Shown in pieces: positions 24,260-31,669 of a stretch of DNA of 53,169 nt. Every line of letters begins with the position of its first letter. Position 1 is the stretch's first letter. The notes under the pieces are model-generated. The model was not told the origin of the DNA, did no database searches, and saw only the letters and a list, made by a program, of their open reading frames with translations. This DNA comes from an uncultured Collinsella sp. (GTDB lineage Bacteria > Actinomycetota > Coriobacteriia > Coriobacteriales > Coriobacteriaceae). Location: assembly GCA_902494765.1 (NCBI GenBank), contig CABUUK010000007.1, positions 1-53,169 of the forward strand. Reading direction: 5' to 3'. The position numbers and the translations under genes were made by a program.

Positions 24260-25012
24260 ATGACGCAAGCGATAACAGATCCCAAGCAGGCCTCCGCCGC
24301 GCTGGCGGAGCTGTTCAATACCCACGAGCGCGTGGTGTTCTTTGGCGGCGCGGGCGTTTCCACGGCAAGCGGCATTCCCGATTTCCGCAGCGTGGACGGC
24401 CTGTATCACCAGCAGTTTTCCTATCCTCCCGAGACCATGCTCTCGCACAGCTTTTACAAGGCACACCCGGCCGAGTTCTTCGACTTTTACCGCACCAAGA
24501 TGATCGCGCCTGGCGCCAAGCCTAATCGCTGCCACACCAAGCTGGCCGAGCTGGAACGCGCGGGCAAGCTCAGTGCCGTGGTGACGCAAAACATCGACGG
24601 CCTGCACCAGGCGGCCGGCTCGCAGCGCGTGTTCGAGCTGCATGGCTCGGTCCACCGCAATATCTGCCAGGCGTGCGGCGCGGTCTATGGTGCCGATTGG
24701 ATTTGCGCGCGCGAGCACGAGGATGCCGCGGGCGTGCCCGTGTGTCCCGTGTGCGGCGGCCGCATCAAGCCCGACGTGGTGCTCTACGAAGAGCCGCTCG
24801 ACGAGCGCGTGCTCACCGGCGCCGTTGCCGCCATTGCCGCGGCCGATGCCCTCATCGTGGGCGGAACCTCGCTCGTGGTGTACCCGGCGGCGGGCCTCAC
24901 GCGCTACTTTACCGGCGATACGCTGGCCATTTGCAATTTGGCGCCCACCGATCAGGATGCAAATGCCGACCTGCTGATTTCTTGCGACATCGCGGCCGCG
25001 TTTGCGTTCTAG
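24260..25012 (+). CDS. NAD-dependent protein deacetylase (sirtuin)
   Basis: A 250-residue SIR2-family enzyme that removes acyl groups from lysines using NAD+. It has FFGGAGVSTASGIPDFRS for NAD binding, TQNIDGLHQAAG, the catalytic His in FELHGSVHRN, and two CxxC pairs (CQACG, CPVCG) for zinc, followed by IKPDVVLYEE. The ATG at 24260 has GGAGGA upstream; an in-frame ATG 17 codons earlier lacks one. Confidence 0.93.
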   Translation: MTQAITDPKQASAALAELFNTHERVVFFGGAGVSTASGIPDFRSVDGLYHQQFSYPPETMLSHSFYKAHPAEFFDFYRTKMIAPGAKPNRCHTKLAELERAGKLSAVVTQNIDGLHQAAGSQRVFELHGSVHRNICQACGAVYGADWICAREHEDAAGVPVCPVCGGRIKPDVVLYEEPLDERVLTGAVAAIAAADALIVGGTSLVVYPAAGLTRYFTGDTLAICNLAPTDQDANADLLISCDIAAAFAF

Positions 25013-25026
25013 CCCGCGTGCGCGGA

Positions 25027-25087
25027 TACAATAGAAAGACTGATTGCAAAGCGACCCCGCCGCCAGCGCCCGAGCGCGGCGGCGGGG
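25027..25087 (+). promoter_or_regulatory. TACAAT box and GC hairpin in the folP-folK leader
   Basis: A TACAAT -10-like box lies at 25027-25032. Downstream, CCCCGCCGCC (25055-25064) and GGCGGCGGGG (25078-25087) form a perfect 10-bp stem with a 13-nt loop. GCATTTT and then the AGGAGG ribosome site of the fusion gene follow at once. The hairpin could end sirtuin transcripts or control the downstream gene. Confidence 0.5.
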
Positions 25088-25106
25088 GCATTTTAGGAGG
25101 ATGTTC

Positions 25107-26846
25107 ATGGCGAACGATAGCAAGACATGGCGGTGCGGAAAGTACGAGCTCAGCTTTGACCGTCCGCGCATCATGGGCGTCCTCAACGTGACGCCCGATT
25201 CGTTTAGCGATGGCGGCGAGCACTTCGATCCGGATGCCGCGATTGAGTACGGCTTGGCGATGCTCGACGCCGGTGCCGACATCATCGACGTGGGCGGCGA
25301 GTCCACGCGCCCCGGCTTTACCCCGGTCAACCCCGACGAGGAGGCCCGCCGTGTGCTGCCCGTGGTGCGCGCACTGGCCAAGGAGGGCGCCATCGTCTCG
25401 ATTGACACGCGTCATGTGGCGGTTGCCAAGGCGGCCGTGCGCTGCGGAGCCTCGATCGTCAACGACGTGACCGGCTTCACCGACCCCAAGATGGTCGAGT
25501 TTGTTAAGACGAGCGCTTGCGGCGTCATCGTGATGCACGCCGGCGAGGTCGCTGCTCCCGCGCGTACGCACGCGACGGTGCAGCTCGATACCTCGGCCGC
25601 GGCGTTTGTTGCCGAGAAGGCGCGCGAAGCGGCTGCCGAGGCCGCGCGCGAGGCCGAAAAGCCGGGCCGCCGCCGTCGTGGCAAGCTGCTGGGCGAGCCT
25701 AAGTCGGAGGCCAAGCTTCCGGGCGGCGTGGTGCAGCCCTCGCTGCCGTTTGGCGACCCGGAGCCCGCAGCCGAGCCCGCAGCCGAACAGGAGACGCCGG
25801 CCGCTGAGCAGGCTGCCCCCGCCGCCGAGACCGTCGCGCCCGAGGTCACGCCCGCTGCCGCCGAGACGGAGCCGGAGCCCAGCGACCACCTGGTCGCCAT
25901 GATGCGCCGCAGCGCCCGCCGCGAGGAAGCCTACGTGCCCACCTCGCAGCTCCGCCGCTTTACCCTGCCCGATTCGGCGCCCATCATGCGCCGCGTCATG
26001 GGATTCCTTTCCGACCAGGCCCGCACGCTCATCCATGCCGGCGTGTCGCGTGACCGCATCTGCATCGACCCCGGTCCGGGCTTTGGCAAGTCGGCTAACG
26101 AGGATATCGTCATCCAGCGCGAGACCGCCAAGATGGCATCGCTGGGCTATCCGCTCATGTGCGCCGTGTCGCGCAAGCGCTTTGTGGGCGCCGTCTCGGG
26201 CGTGACCGAGGCCGCCGAGCGCGATGCCGCCACGTTTGGTGTGTGCCTGGGTGCGATCCAGGCCGGCGCCAACATCGTGCGCGTGCACGACGTCGCCGGC
26301 TTTGCGCAGTTCCTGAACGGCTACTGGGCCGTTGCCAAGCCGCAGCCGCGCCGCGCGTTTGTGGCCGTGGGCTCCAACCTGGGGCATCGCTGTGACAACA
26401 TCCGCGCCGCGCGCGACATGATCGCCGAGATTCCGCTCACCTGCGTGTCCAACTGCTCGCGCATCTACGAGAGCGAGCCGGCCTACGAGACGCGCCAAGA
26501 CGCGTTCGCCAACGCCGTCATCGAGATCAAGACCGAGCTGGCGCCGCTGGTGCTGCTCGACGAGCTCATGAAGATCGAGGCCGAGCTGGGCCGCGACCGT
26601 TCCAAAAAGGCCAAGGCCAACGGCCCGCGCACTATCGACCTGGACCTGCTGTGGATGGATGGCGAGACCCACGGCGGCAAAAAACTGCGCCTGCCGCATC
26701 CGCTGATCGGCGAGCGCGACTTTGTGCTGGTGCCGCTCGAGGACCTGATGCACGACCCGGCGCGGTTCTTCCGCTACAACGGCGTCGAGGTCAAGGAGCC
26801 CGAGGATCGCGTGGGCCATATCGTGGGCGAATTGGGGCGTATGTAG
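25107..26846 (+). CDS. folP-folK: Dihydropteroate synthase fused to HPPK (FolP-FolK)
   Basis: A 579-residue fusion of two consecutive folate enzymes, in reverse order of reaction. Residues ~20-400 are dihydropteroate synthase: IMGVLNVTPDSFSDGG, IDVGGESTRPG, IVNDVTGF, DPGPGFGKS and VSRKRFVG. It is interrupted at about residues 150-285 by a low-complexity insert rich in Ala, Glu and Pro, with a basic patch PGRRRRGKLLG. Residues ~417-560 are HPPK: FVAVGSNLGHR, SRIYESEP, NAVIEIKTELAP, GPRTIDLDLLWMDG and LPHPLIGERDFVLVPL. AGGAGG lies six bases before the ATG at 25107. The next gene starts directly after the stop codon. Confidence 0.93.
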   Translation: MANDSKTWRCGKYELSFDRPRIMGVLNVTPDSFSDGGEHFDPDAAIEYGLAMLDAGADIIDVGGESTRPGFTPVNPDEEARRVLPVVRALAKEGAIVSIDTRHVAVAKAAVRCGASIVNDVTGFTDPKMVEFVKTSACGVIVMHAGEVAAPARTHATVQLDTSAAAFVAEKAREAAAEAAREAEKPGRRRRGKLLGEPKSEAKLPGGVVQPSLPFGDPEPAAEPAAEQETPAAEQAAPAAETVAPEVTPAAAETEPEPSDHLVAMMRRSARREEAYVPTSQLRRFTLPDSAPIMRRVMGFLSDQARTLIHAGVSRDRICIDPGPGFGKSANEDIVIQRETAKMASLGYPLMCAVSRKRFVGAVSGVTEAAERDAATFGVCLGAIQAGANIVRVHDVAGFAQFLNGYWAVAKPQPRRAFVAVGSNLGHRCDNIRAARDMIAEIPLTCVSNCSRIYESEPAYETRQDAFANAVIEIKTELAPLVLLDELMKIEAELGRDRSKKAKANGPRTIDLDLLWMDGETHGGKKLRLPHPLIGERDFVLVPLEDLMHDPARFFRYNGVEVKEPEDRVGHIVGELGRM

Positions 26847-27548
26847 ATGATCGAGATGAATGCTGTTGCCGCCGGTACCGAGCTCGACGCGGCGCGTGAC
26901 GCGGGCCGCGAGGGCGTGTCCGCGGGCTGGTGCGCGTGGAGCGCGGGCGATGCTTCGCTGACGTTTTCGCTGGTCGTGCGCCCCGATGTGAATATGCACG
27001 CCTTCCACGGCCTGCCGTTTGTGGCCGCGATGGGCATGATGGATGCGCTCGTGGGCACGGCTTCGACGCCGGGGTTGGGCCTTGCCGGCAAGGTGGGTAT
27101 CCAGTGGCCGAGCGATATCGTGTGCGGTGCGCCTACGTTTGAGACGTCGCTCGCGCGTGTTACCGTGAACGGCGGTGCCGGTGCTGCGGGCATGTTTGCC
27201 GCGGCGACGGTTGATATTGAGCGTGCGGCGCTGGGTGAGCTTGGCGTGGATATGGCAGATGAGGCGCTGGTCGAGGCATTGGCCGCCGCCGTGCTGGCCC
27301 GCGTGGATACCTGGGCTGCCGTCGCGAACACCCCGCAGGGCGCTGCCGGCCCGCTGGCTCCGGTGCTGGGCGAGTACTTTGACATGGTGCCACTGCTGGG
27401 TCGTCAGGTCGCGGCGGTGTCGCCCAACGGTTTGCCGCTTGCGGTCGGTGTGTTTGCGGGCCTGGACATCTGGGGTCGCGCGACCATCAAGACTGATGCC
27501 GGCGAGCAGGAGTTTCCGCCCGAGGCCGTACGGATTCGCGGACTGTAA
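26847..27548 (+). CDS. Biotin-protein ligase-like protein
   Basis: A 233-residue protein whose flow matches the biotin/lipoate ligase fold: LTFSLVVRPD, FVAAMGMMDAL, GKVGIQWPSDIV in place of the usual KWPND motif, and a C-terminal SH3-like tail with PNGLPLAVGVFAGLDIWG. The GRGRxxRxW biotin loop expected at the N-terminus is not visible. It may therefore be a divergent ligase or an inactive relative. It begins on the base after the folP-folK stop. coaX, a frequent neighbour of birA, lies 1.5 kb away on the other strand. Confidence 0.55.
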   Translation: MIEMNAVAAGTELDAARDAGREGVSAGWCAWSAGDASLTFSLVVRPDVNMHAFHGLPFVAAMGMMDALVGTASTPGLGLAGKVGIQWPSDIVCGAPTFETSLARVTVNGGAGAAGMFAAATVDIERAALGELGVDMADEALVEALAAAVLARVDTWAAVANTPQGAAGPLAPVLGEYFDMVPLLGRQVAAVSPNGLPLAVGVFAGLDIWGRATIKTDAGEQEFPPEAVRIRGL

Positions 27549-27583
27549 CGCGAGGCGCCCGCGTTCAAAGATAGCGATGATAA

Positions 27584-27618
27584 CAAGACCCTCCTCGGCA
27601 GTGCCGGGGAGGGTCTTG
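27584..27618 (+). terminator. Terminator after the biotin-ligase-like gene
   Basis: CAAGACCCTCC pairs with GGAGGGTCTTG, and CGGC with GCCG inside. The T-run is poor (CTTGTCTG), but the stem is long and it is well placed. Confidence 0.75.
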
Positions 27619-27646
27619 CTTGTCTGGGGAATGGGTTGTCAGCACC

Positions 27647-27687
27647 CTATTCCTCAAAACTGAAAATCTTTCGATTTTGAGGAATAG
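27647..27687. repeat. 41-nt palindrome, copy 1
   Basis: CTATTCCTCAAAA pairs with TTTTGAGGAATAG, with an inner GAAA/TTTC pair. It is identical over 41 bases to the copy at 29006 and lies 46 bp upstream of copy 2. Confidence 0.9.
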
Positions 27688-27732
27688 AATTAAGCCAGCT
27701 CGGCCTTTAACGAGGTATATTCGTTGCAGAGC

Positions 27733-27773
27733 CTATTCCTCAAAACTGAAAAATTTTCGTTTTTGAGGAATAG
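27733..27773. repeat. 41-nt palindrome, copy 2
   Basis: Same outer 13-bp stem as copy 1. Three central differences leave the inner GAAA/TTTC pairing intact. It ends 26 bp before the ATPase start codon. Confidence 0.9.
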
Positions 27774-27799
27774 CGATAGAAGACCGCAGGGAGGCACCA

Positions 27800-28996
27800 A
27801 TGAAACTCATCAATAGAACGTCATATATGGACACGTTGACGAGCCTTATTGGCGTGCCGGATATCAAGGTCATAACGGGCATTCGCCGTAGCGGCAAGTC
27901 AAAATTGCTCGAGGCCCTCCGCGATTACGTGGAGGTAAATCTGTCCAATTCGAATGTCATCCATATCAATTACAACCTCGACGAGTTCGAGAGCCTGCTC
28001 GAATATCATGCCCTGCTCGCCTATGTAAAAGAGCATCGAGTGTCCGACAAGCAAAACTTCCTGCTTATCGACGAGGTTCAGATGTGCGACGGCTTTGAAC
28101 GCGCGATCAACAGCCTCCATGCATCCGAGCAGTACGATATTTTCATTACCGGATCGAACGCCTTTTTGCTGTCAAGCGACCTGTCGACGCTCTTTACGGG
28201 GCGCACGTTCGAGATCGAGGTTTTCCCATTCTCGTTTGAAGAGTATCGCTCCTATGGCGACGAGGGCGAGGTTGACCGCGACTTCGATGAGTACGCGAGA
28301 ACCGGCGGCATGTCTGGCTCTTACCCTTATCCACTGCAGGAGCAGCGCTATCAATATCTCTCCAATGTCTTCAAAACGCTCATTGTGAGAGATATCGTGC
28401 AGCGGCATAACGTGAGAAACGAATCGGCGCTGCTGCGCATTGCCGATTACATGATGGACAACGTCTCCAACATAACGTCGGCGCGCAACATTACGGATGT
28501 TTTGAACGCGGATGGGCTAAAGATAACGAACAAGACGGTCGGTGCGTACATGGGGTACCTGTGCGATGCGTTTGCCTTCTATAAAGTTCGTCGATATGAC
28601 ATTCGCGGCAAGAAATACCTTAGGAGCGGCGAGAAGTATTACCTGGCAGACCACGCGTTCAAATACGCACTGCTCGGTACACGCGATATGGACTGGGGTC
28701 GCGTGTACGAGAACATGGTGGCAATCGAGCTGCTGCGCCGCGGATATGAGGTATACGTCGGTGTGCTCTATAAAAAGGAAATAGACTTTGTGGCAATCAA
28801 GCGAAGCGAGAAGCTCTACATTCAGGTGAGCGACGACATCAGCTCGGATAAGACATTTGAACGCGAGATTTCACCACTGCTGAGCATTGGCGACGCGTAC
28901 CCCAAGATGATTCTCGCCCGCACGCATCACGAGGCCACGGACCGCAATGGGGTGCAGATCGTGGACCTGGCGAGGTGGCTGTGCGACGAGGCCTAG
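27800..28996 (+). CDS. AAA-type ATPase with DUF4143 C-terminus
   Basis: A 398-residue P-loop ATPase of the widespread bacterial/archaeal AAA_14-DUF4143 family. Walker A is GIRRSGKSKLLEAL near residue 27, Walker B is FLLIDEVQM, and sensor-like DIFITGSNAFLLSS follows. The C-terminal half has the DUF4143 pattern with GRVYENMVAIELLRRGYEVYVG and a nuclease-like KKEIDFVAIKR. Function of the family is not settled. GGGAGG lies six bases before the ATG. The gene is visibly lower in GC than its neighbours and is bracketed by three copies of a 41-nt palindrome, which suggests it arrived as a unit. Confidence 0.88.
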   Translation: MKLINRTSYMDTLTSLIGVPDIKVITGIRRSGKSKLLEALRDYVEVNLSNSNVIHINYNLDEFESLLEYHALLAYVKEHRVSDKQNFLLIDEVQMCDGFERAINSLHASEQYDIFITGSNAFLLSSDLSTLFTGRTFEIEVFPFSFEEYRSYGDEGEVDRDFDEYARTGGMSGSYPYPLQEQRYQYLSNVFKTLIVRDIVQRHNVRNESALLRIADYMMDNVSNITSARNITDVLNADGLKITNKTVGAYMGYLCDAFAFYKVRRYDIRGKKYLRSGEKYYLADHAFKYALLGTRDMDWGRVYENMVAIELLRRGYEVYVGVLYKKEIDFVAIKRSEKLYIQVSDDISSDKTFEREISPLLSIGDAYPKMILARTHHEATDRNGVQIVDLARWLCDEA

Positions 28997-29005
28997 CAGA
29001 AAGCC

Positions 29006-29046
29006 CTATTCCTCAAAACTGAAAATCTTTCGATTTTGAGGAATAG
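29006..29046. repeat. 41-nt palindrome, copy 3
   Basis: Identical to copy 1. The stem extends here by two more pairs (CCCTATTCC with GGAATAGGG). It begins 10 bp after the ATPase stop codon and may also serve as an end signal for coaX on the other strand. Confidence 0.9.
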
Positions 29047-29102
29047 GGCCGATGCGTTGCCTAGTTCGCCGCTCGCGCTCGTGCTCGACTTAAGCCCCTG
29101 TC

Positions 29103-29876
29103 CTATCCCAGCTTCTGCATGCGGCGGTAGATTTCGCAGATACCCTTGATGGTGAGCTGTCCGTCGACCACGTCGAAGGCATCGGTCGAATCGGCGACGA
29201 TGCTGGCGAGACCGCCCGTGGCGATAACGGTGGCATCCTCGCGGCCCAGCTCGCGCTTCATGCGCGCGACCAGGCCCTCAGCCATGGCGGCGGCGCCCGT
29301 TACGGCGCCGACCTTGATGCACTCCTCGGTATCGCGGCCGATGGCGTGCTCGGGCGCCTCGAGCGGCACGCTGGCGAGCTTGGCGGCACGGGCGGCAAGC
29401 GCGTCCATGGAGATGCGGATGCCCGGCGCGATCGCTCCGCCAATGTAATAACCGTCCTCATCGATGACGTCGATATTGGTCGCGGTGCCAAAGTCCACCA
29501 CGATTGCCGGCGCGCCGTAGAAAGTCTCGGCCGCAACGGCGTTGGCGACGCGATCGGCACCTACGGCCTGGGGGCGCGCCGCGCGCAGCTTGGTCACCGC
29601 GGCCGTCTGCGGCCCGATGACGATGGCGTCCGCGGCAATGCGGTCGGCCACGGCGTGCCACTCGCGCGAGAGCTGCGGCACCACGCCCGCAAAGGCGATT
29701 GCGTCGACCGCATCGAGCGAAAGGCCGTACATCTTAAAGAAACCCATCAGGCGCACGTGGATCTCGTCGGCGGTATAGGAGCGGTCGGTGGGCATACGCC
29801 ACGACTGCACCAGCTCGTCTCCGTCAAACAGGCCCATGGCCGTCTGCGTGTTTCCCATATCGATAGCGAGCAGCAT
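29103..29876 (-). CDS. coaX: Type III pantothenate kinase
   Basis: Phosphorylates pantothenate, the first step of CoA synthesis, without the feedback inhibition of CoaA. The 257-residue protein begins MLLAIDMGNTQTAMGLFDGD (phosphate loop with catalytic Asp). It has the family's VGADRVANAVA and VVDFGTATNIDVI motifs, and GGAIAPGIRIS. The ATG at 29876 has GGGAG five bases upstream; an ATG seven codons earlier is less likely. It is a single minus-strand gene. Confidence 0.95.
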   Translation of the reverse strand: MLLAIDMGNTQTAMGLFDGDELVQSWRMPTDRSYTADEIHVRLMGFFKMYGLSLDAVDAIAFAGVVPQLSREWHAVADRIAADAIVIGPQTAAVTKLRAARPQAVGADRVANAVAAETFYGAPAIVVDFGTATNIDVIDEDGYYIGGAIAPGIRISMDALAARAAKLASVPLEAPEHAIGRDTEECIKVGAVTGAAAMAEGLVARMKRELGREDATVIATGGLASIVADSTDAFDVVDGQLTIKGICEIYRRMQKLG

Positions 29877-30073
29877 GTCTACTCCCAGTGTTGGCATAAA
29901 AGGACGCGCACCATTGTATACGCGCCGCCGACGGCGCTCGGCTGCGATTCGTTTACGGTGATAGGGGCTGAGGGGTTTTAAATATGAAGGAATTATGCTC
30001 TACGAGATTTTCCTTGCCGCTTACCGAACTCCCGCGTAATATTCTTTCTTGCGCACATGAAGCGCCCAGACAT

Positions 30074-30150
30074 TGCGGGGTGGAGCAGTCTGGTAGCTCG
30101 CCGGGCTCATAACCCGGAGGTCGTAGGTTCAAATCCTGCCCCCGCGACCA
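30074..30150 (+). tRNA. Initiator tRNA-Met (CAU anticodon)
   Basis: A 77-nt tRNA with encoded CCA. The anticodon stem ends in three G-C pairs (GGG-CTCATAA-CCC), the hallmark of initiator tRNA. The first acceptor position is U1-G72, not a Watson-Crick pair, as expected for an initiator. The sequence is very close to Escherichia coli tRNA-fMet as I recall it. Its 3' part is the attachment site of the island that follows. Confidence 0.95.
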
Positions 30151-30165
30151 AGAACTTGCAGCTCG
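30108..30165 (+). other. attL: 58-bp direct repeat in tRNA-fMet
   Basis: From the anticodon (CATAACCCGGAGG...) through CCA to GCAGCTCG, this is identical over 58 bp to 40101-40158. It marks the left junction of a ~10-kb island. Confidence 0.92.
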
Positions 30166-30195
30166 GAAGCAAAATTGCTTCCGAGCTTTTTCTTT
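30160..30195 (+). terminator. tRNA-fMet terminator at the left junction
   Basis: AGCTCGGAAGC pairs with GCTTCCGAGCT over a 6-nt loop, followed by TTTTCTTT. The first six bases of the stem are in the att repeat and the rest is supplied by the island. Confidence 0.9.
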
Positions 30196-30738
30196 ATCGG
30201 TTTACTTTGCGGGTGAATTGCGGGTGAATCCTGAGTCAATTTATTATGTGAAGCAAATAAACCATTGATAATCGCGGGCCGGTCGGCTTGACTTATCGAC
30301 CGATAAACTCCAATTGGGAGGAGTTTCGGCGGTCCTTAGCTAATAATAGTGCCGGGGATGGATTGCGCCGCCCCCGGACCTTGCGCGCCAAAGGGACGAG
30401 TCCCCTTGGAACCCCGTCTATTGCTCTCAACACGGAAACAGGGGAGTGGGGGATACGGGTTGTAGGATGCCGACGGGCGAGCGCTATGCTGTCTCAAGTC
30501 CGCATGTAGCTTGTTCGGAGGCTGTCTCTGCGTCTCAACGCGGGCAATGAATTCTGGCAATCGAACTTCTTCGTATCTGTTCGCTGCGACTTGAGCGATG
30601 CGCTCCGCACAAATAATGTTGCCGAAGCATGCGGAATATCAGAAGAGAGATTGCAGGACATGAGTCAGCGCATGAAGAGCTGCCCGTCGTTTTGATAATG
30701 ACATAATTAAGTGGCAAACTAAAGCGATCGGAGCGACC
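30196..30738. other. Gene-free stretch at the island's left end
   Basis: No convincing gene. A short open frame at 30288-30509 lacks family features. One GGGAC/GTCCC hairpin (CCAAAGGGAC-GA-GTCCCCTTGG halves) lies at 30388-30409 and matches the other family members. The last ~100 bases before rpiR are AT-rich and probably hold its promoter. Confidence 0.5.
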
Positions 30739-31596
30739 ATGATTCTTGACAGCCTGCGTAACAGCGCGTCTTTTAATGAAACCGACCGAGCCATTGCTAC
30801 CTATCTGCTCAATCATACCGGCGACCTTAAGACCCTCACTATGGCAAAGCTCGCACAGGAGACTTACACCTCGAACGCGACAATCATCCGCTTTTGTAAG
30901 AAATTGGGCCTAAGCGGCTATCGAGAGTTGATCATGCAGCTCATCCAGGAGATAAGCGGAGACTATCTTCTGGCTGCCACTGTCGATCACAATCGTCCTT
31001 TTGGCAGTACCGATTCAATTGAGGCCATCGAGGGCAACCTTGCAAATCTCCTGAAGGGCGTCATAGATCAAACGAAAATCGAGCTCGATAGCGCCAAATT
31101 GAGCATAATCGCCAAGGCAGTTCTTAGCGCCCCGCGAATTTACATCTTTGCTAAAGGGGAAAGCTATCTGGCGGGATGTATCTTTCGCAACAATCTTCTC
31201 AAGCTCGATCGTCATGTCACCATGGCGGACGACGGTGGCCTGCAGACACTGCACGTTAAGAACGGTAGGCCCGGCGACCTGTTTTTATTCCTAAGCTACA
31301 GCGGCATTCACTATGATTATTCCAAATACGCCGCCGCTCTTTCCGAGCGCGGAATCAAGCCGTGTTTAATCACGGCGTTTTCTGATTCGGCGCTCGCCAG
31401 GCAATGCGACACTGTCTTGCTCATTCCAAAATCAGAGCGCGTGATTGGAAAGGTTGCCAATTACTCTTCCATGATCTCGCTCACGTATACGCTTCAGGTT
31501 ATTTATTCGCTTATATTCAATCAGGATTATCAAGAGAACTATCGTGTAAAACACGAGGCCGATTCGTTCATCTTTACGAGTTTTGCGGAGATTTAG
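30739..31596 (+). CDS. MurR/RpiR-family transcriptional regulator
   Basis: A 285-residue regulator. The N-terminal ~75 residues form the RpiR helix-turn-helix (FNETDRAIATYLLNH, then LAQETYTSNATIIRFCKKLG). A SIS sugar-phosphate-binding domain covers about 105-260, with IYIFAKGESYLAGCIF and LFLFLSYSG. It likely senses a phosphosugar and controls the convergent PTS and GH4 genes at 31670-34888. The possible binding site is the palindrome at 35008-35019. Confidence 0.9.
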   Translation: MILDSLRNSASFNETDRAIATYLLNHTGDLKTLTMAKLAQETYTSNATIIRFCKKLGLSGYRELIMQLIQEISGDYLLAATVDHNRPFGSTDSIEAIEGNLANLLKGVIDQTKIELDSAKLSIIAKAVLSAPRIYIFAKGESYLAGCIFRNNLLKLDRHVTMADDGGLQTLHVKNGRPGDLFLFLSYSGIHYDYSKYAAALSERGIKPCLITAFSDSALARQCDTVLLIPKSERVIGKVANYSSMISLTYTLQVIYSLIFNQDYQENYRVKHEADSFIFTSFAEI

Positions 31597-31600
31597 TCAT

Positions 31601-31645
31601 ACAAAAGGTGACCCCAAAGCATTTTGCCTTGAGGCCACCTTTTGT
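31601..31645. terminator. Bidirectional terminator between rpiR-type gene and GH4 gene
   Basis: ACAAAAGGTG (31601-31610) pairs with CACCTTTTGT (31636-31645), so the stem gives T-rich ends on both strands between the convergent genes. Confidence 0.85.
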
Positions 31646-31669
31646 GCTTTTGCTATCTGGATGGCTTCT

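Noticed and set aside
30288..30509. 73-residue frame at the left end of the island
   Set aside because: No motif, no good ribosome site, and it includes a GGGAC/GTCCC hairpin repeat.
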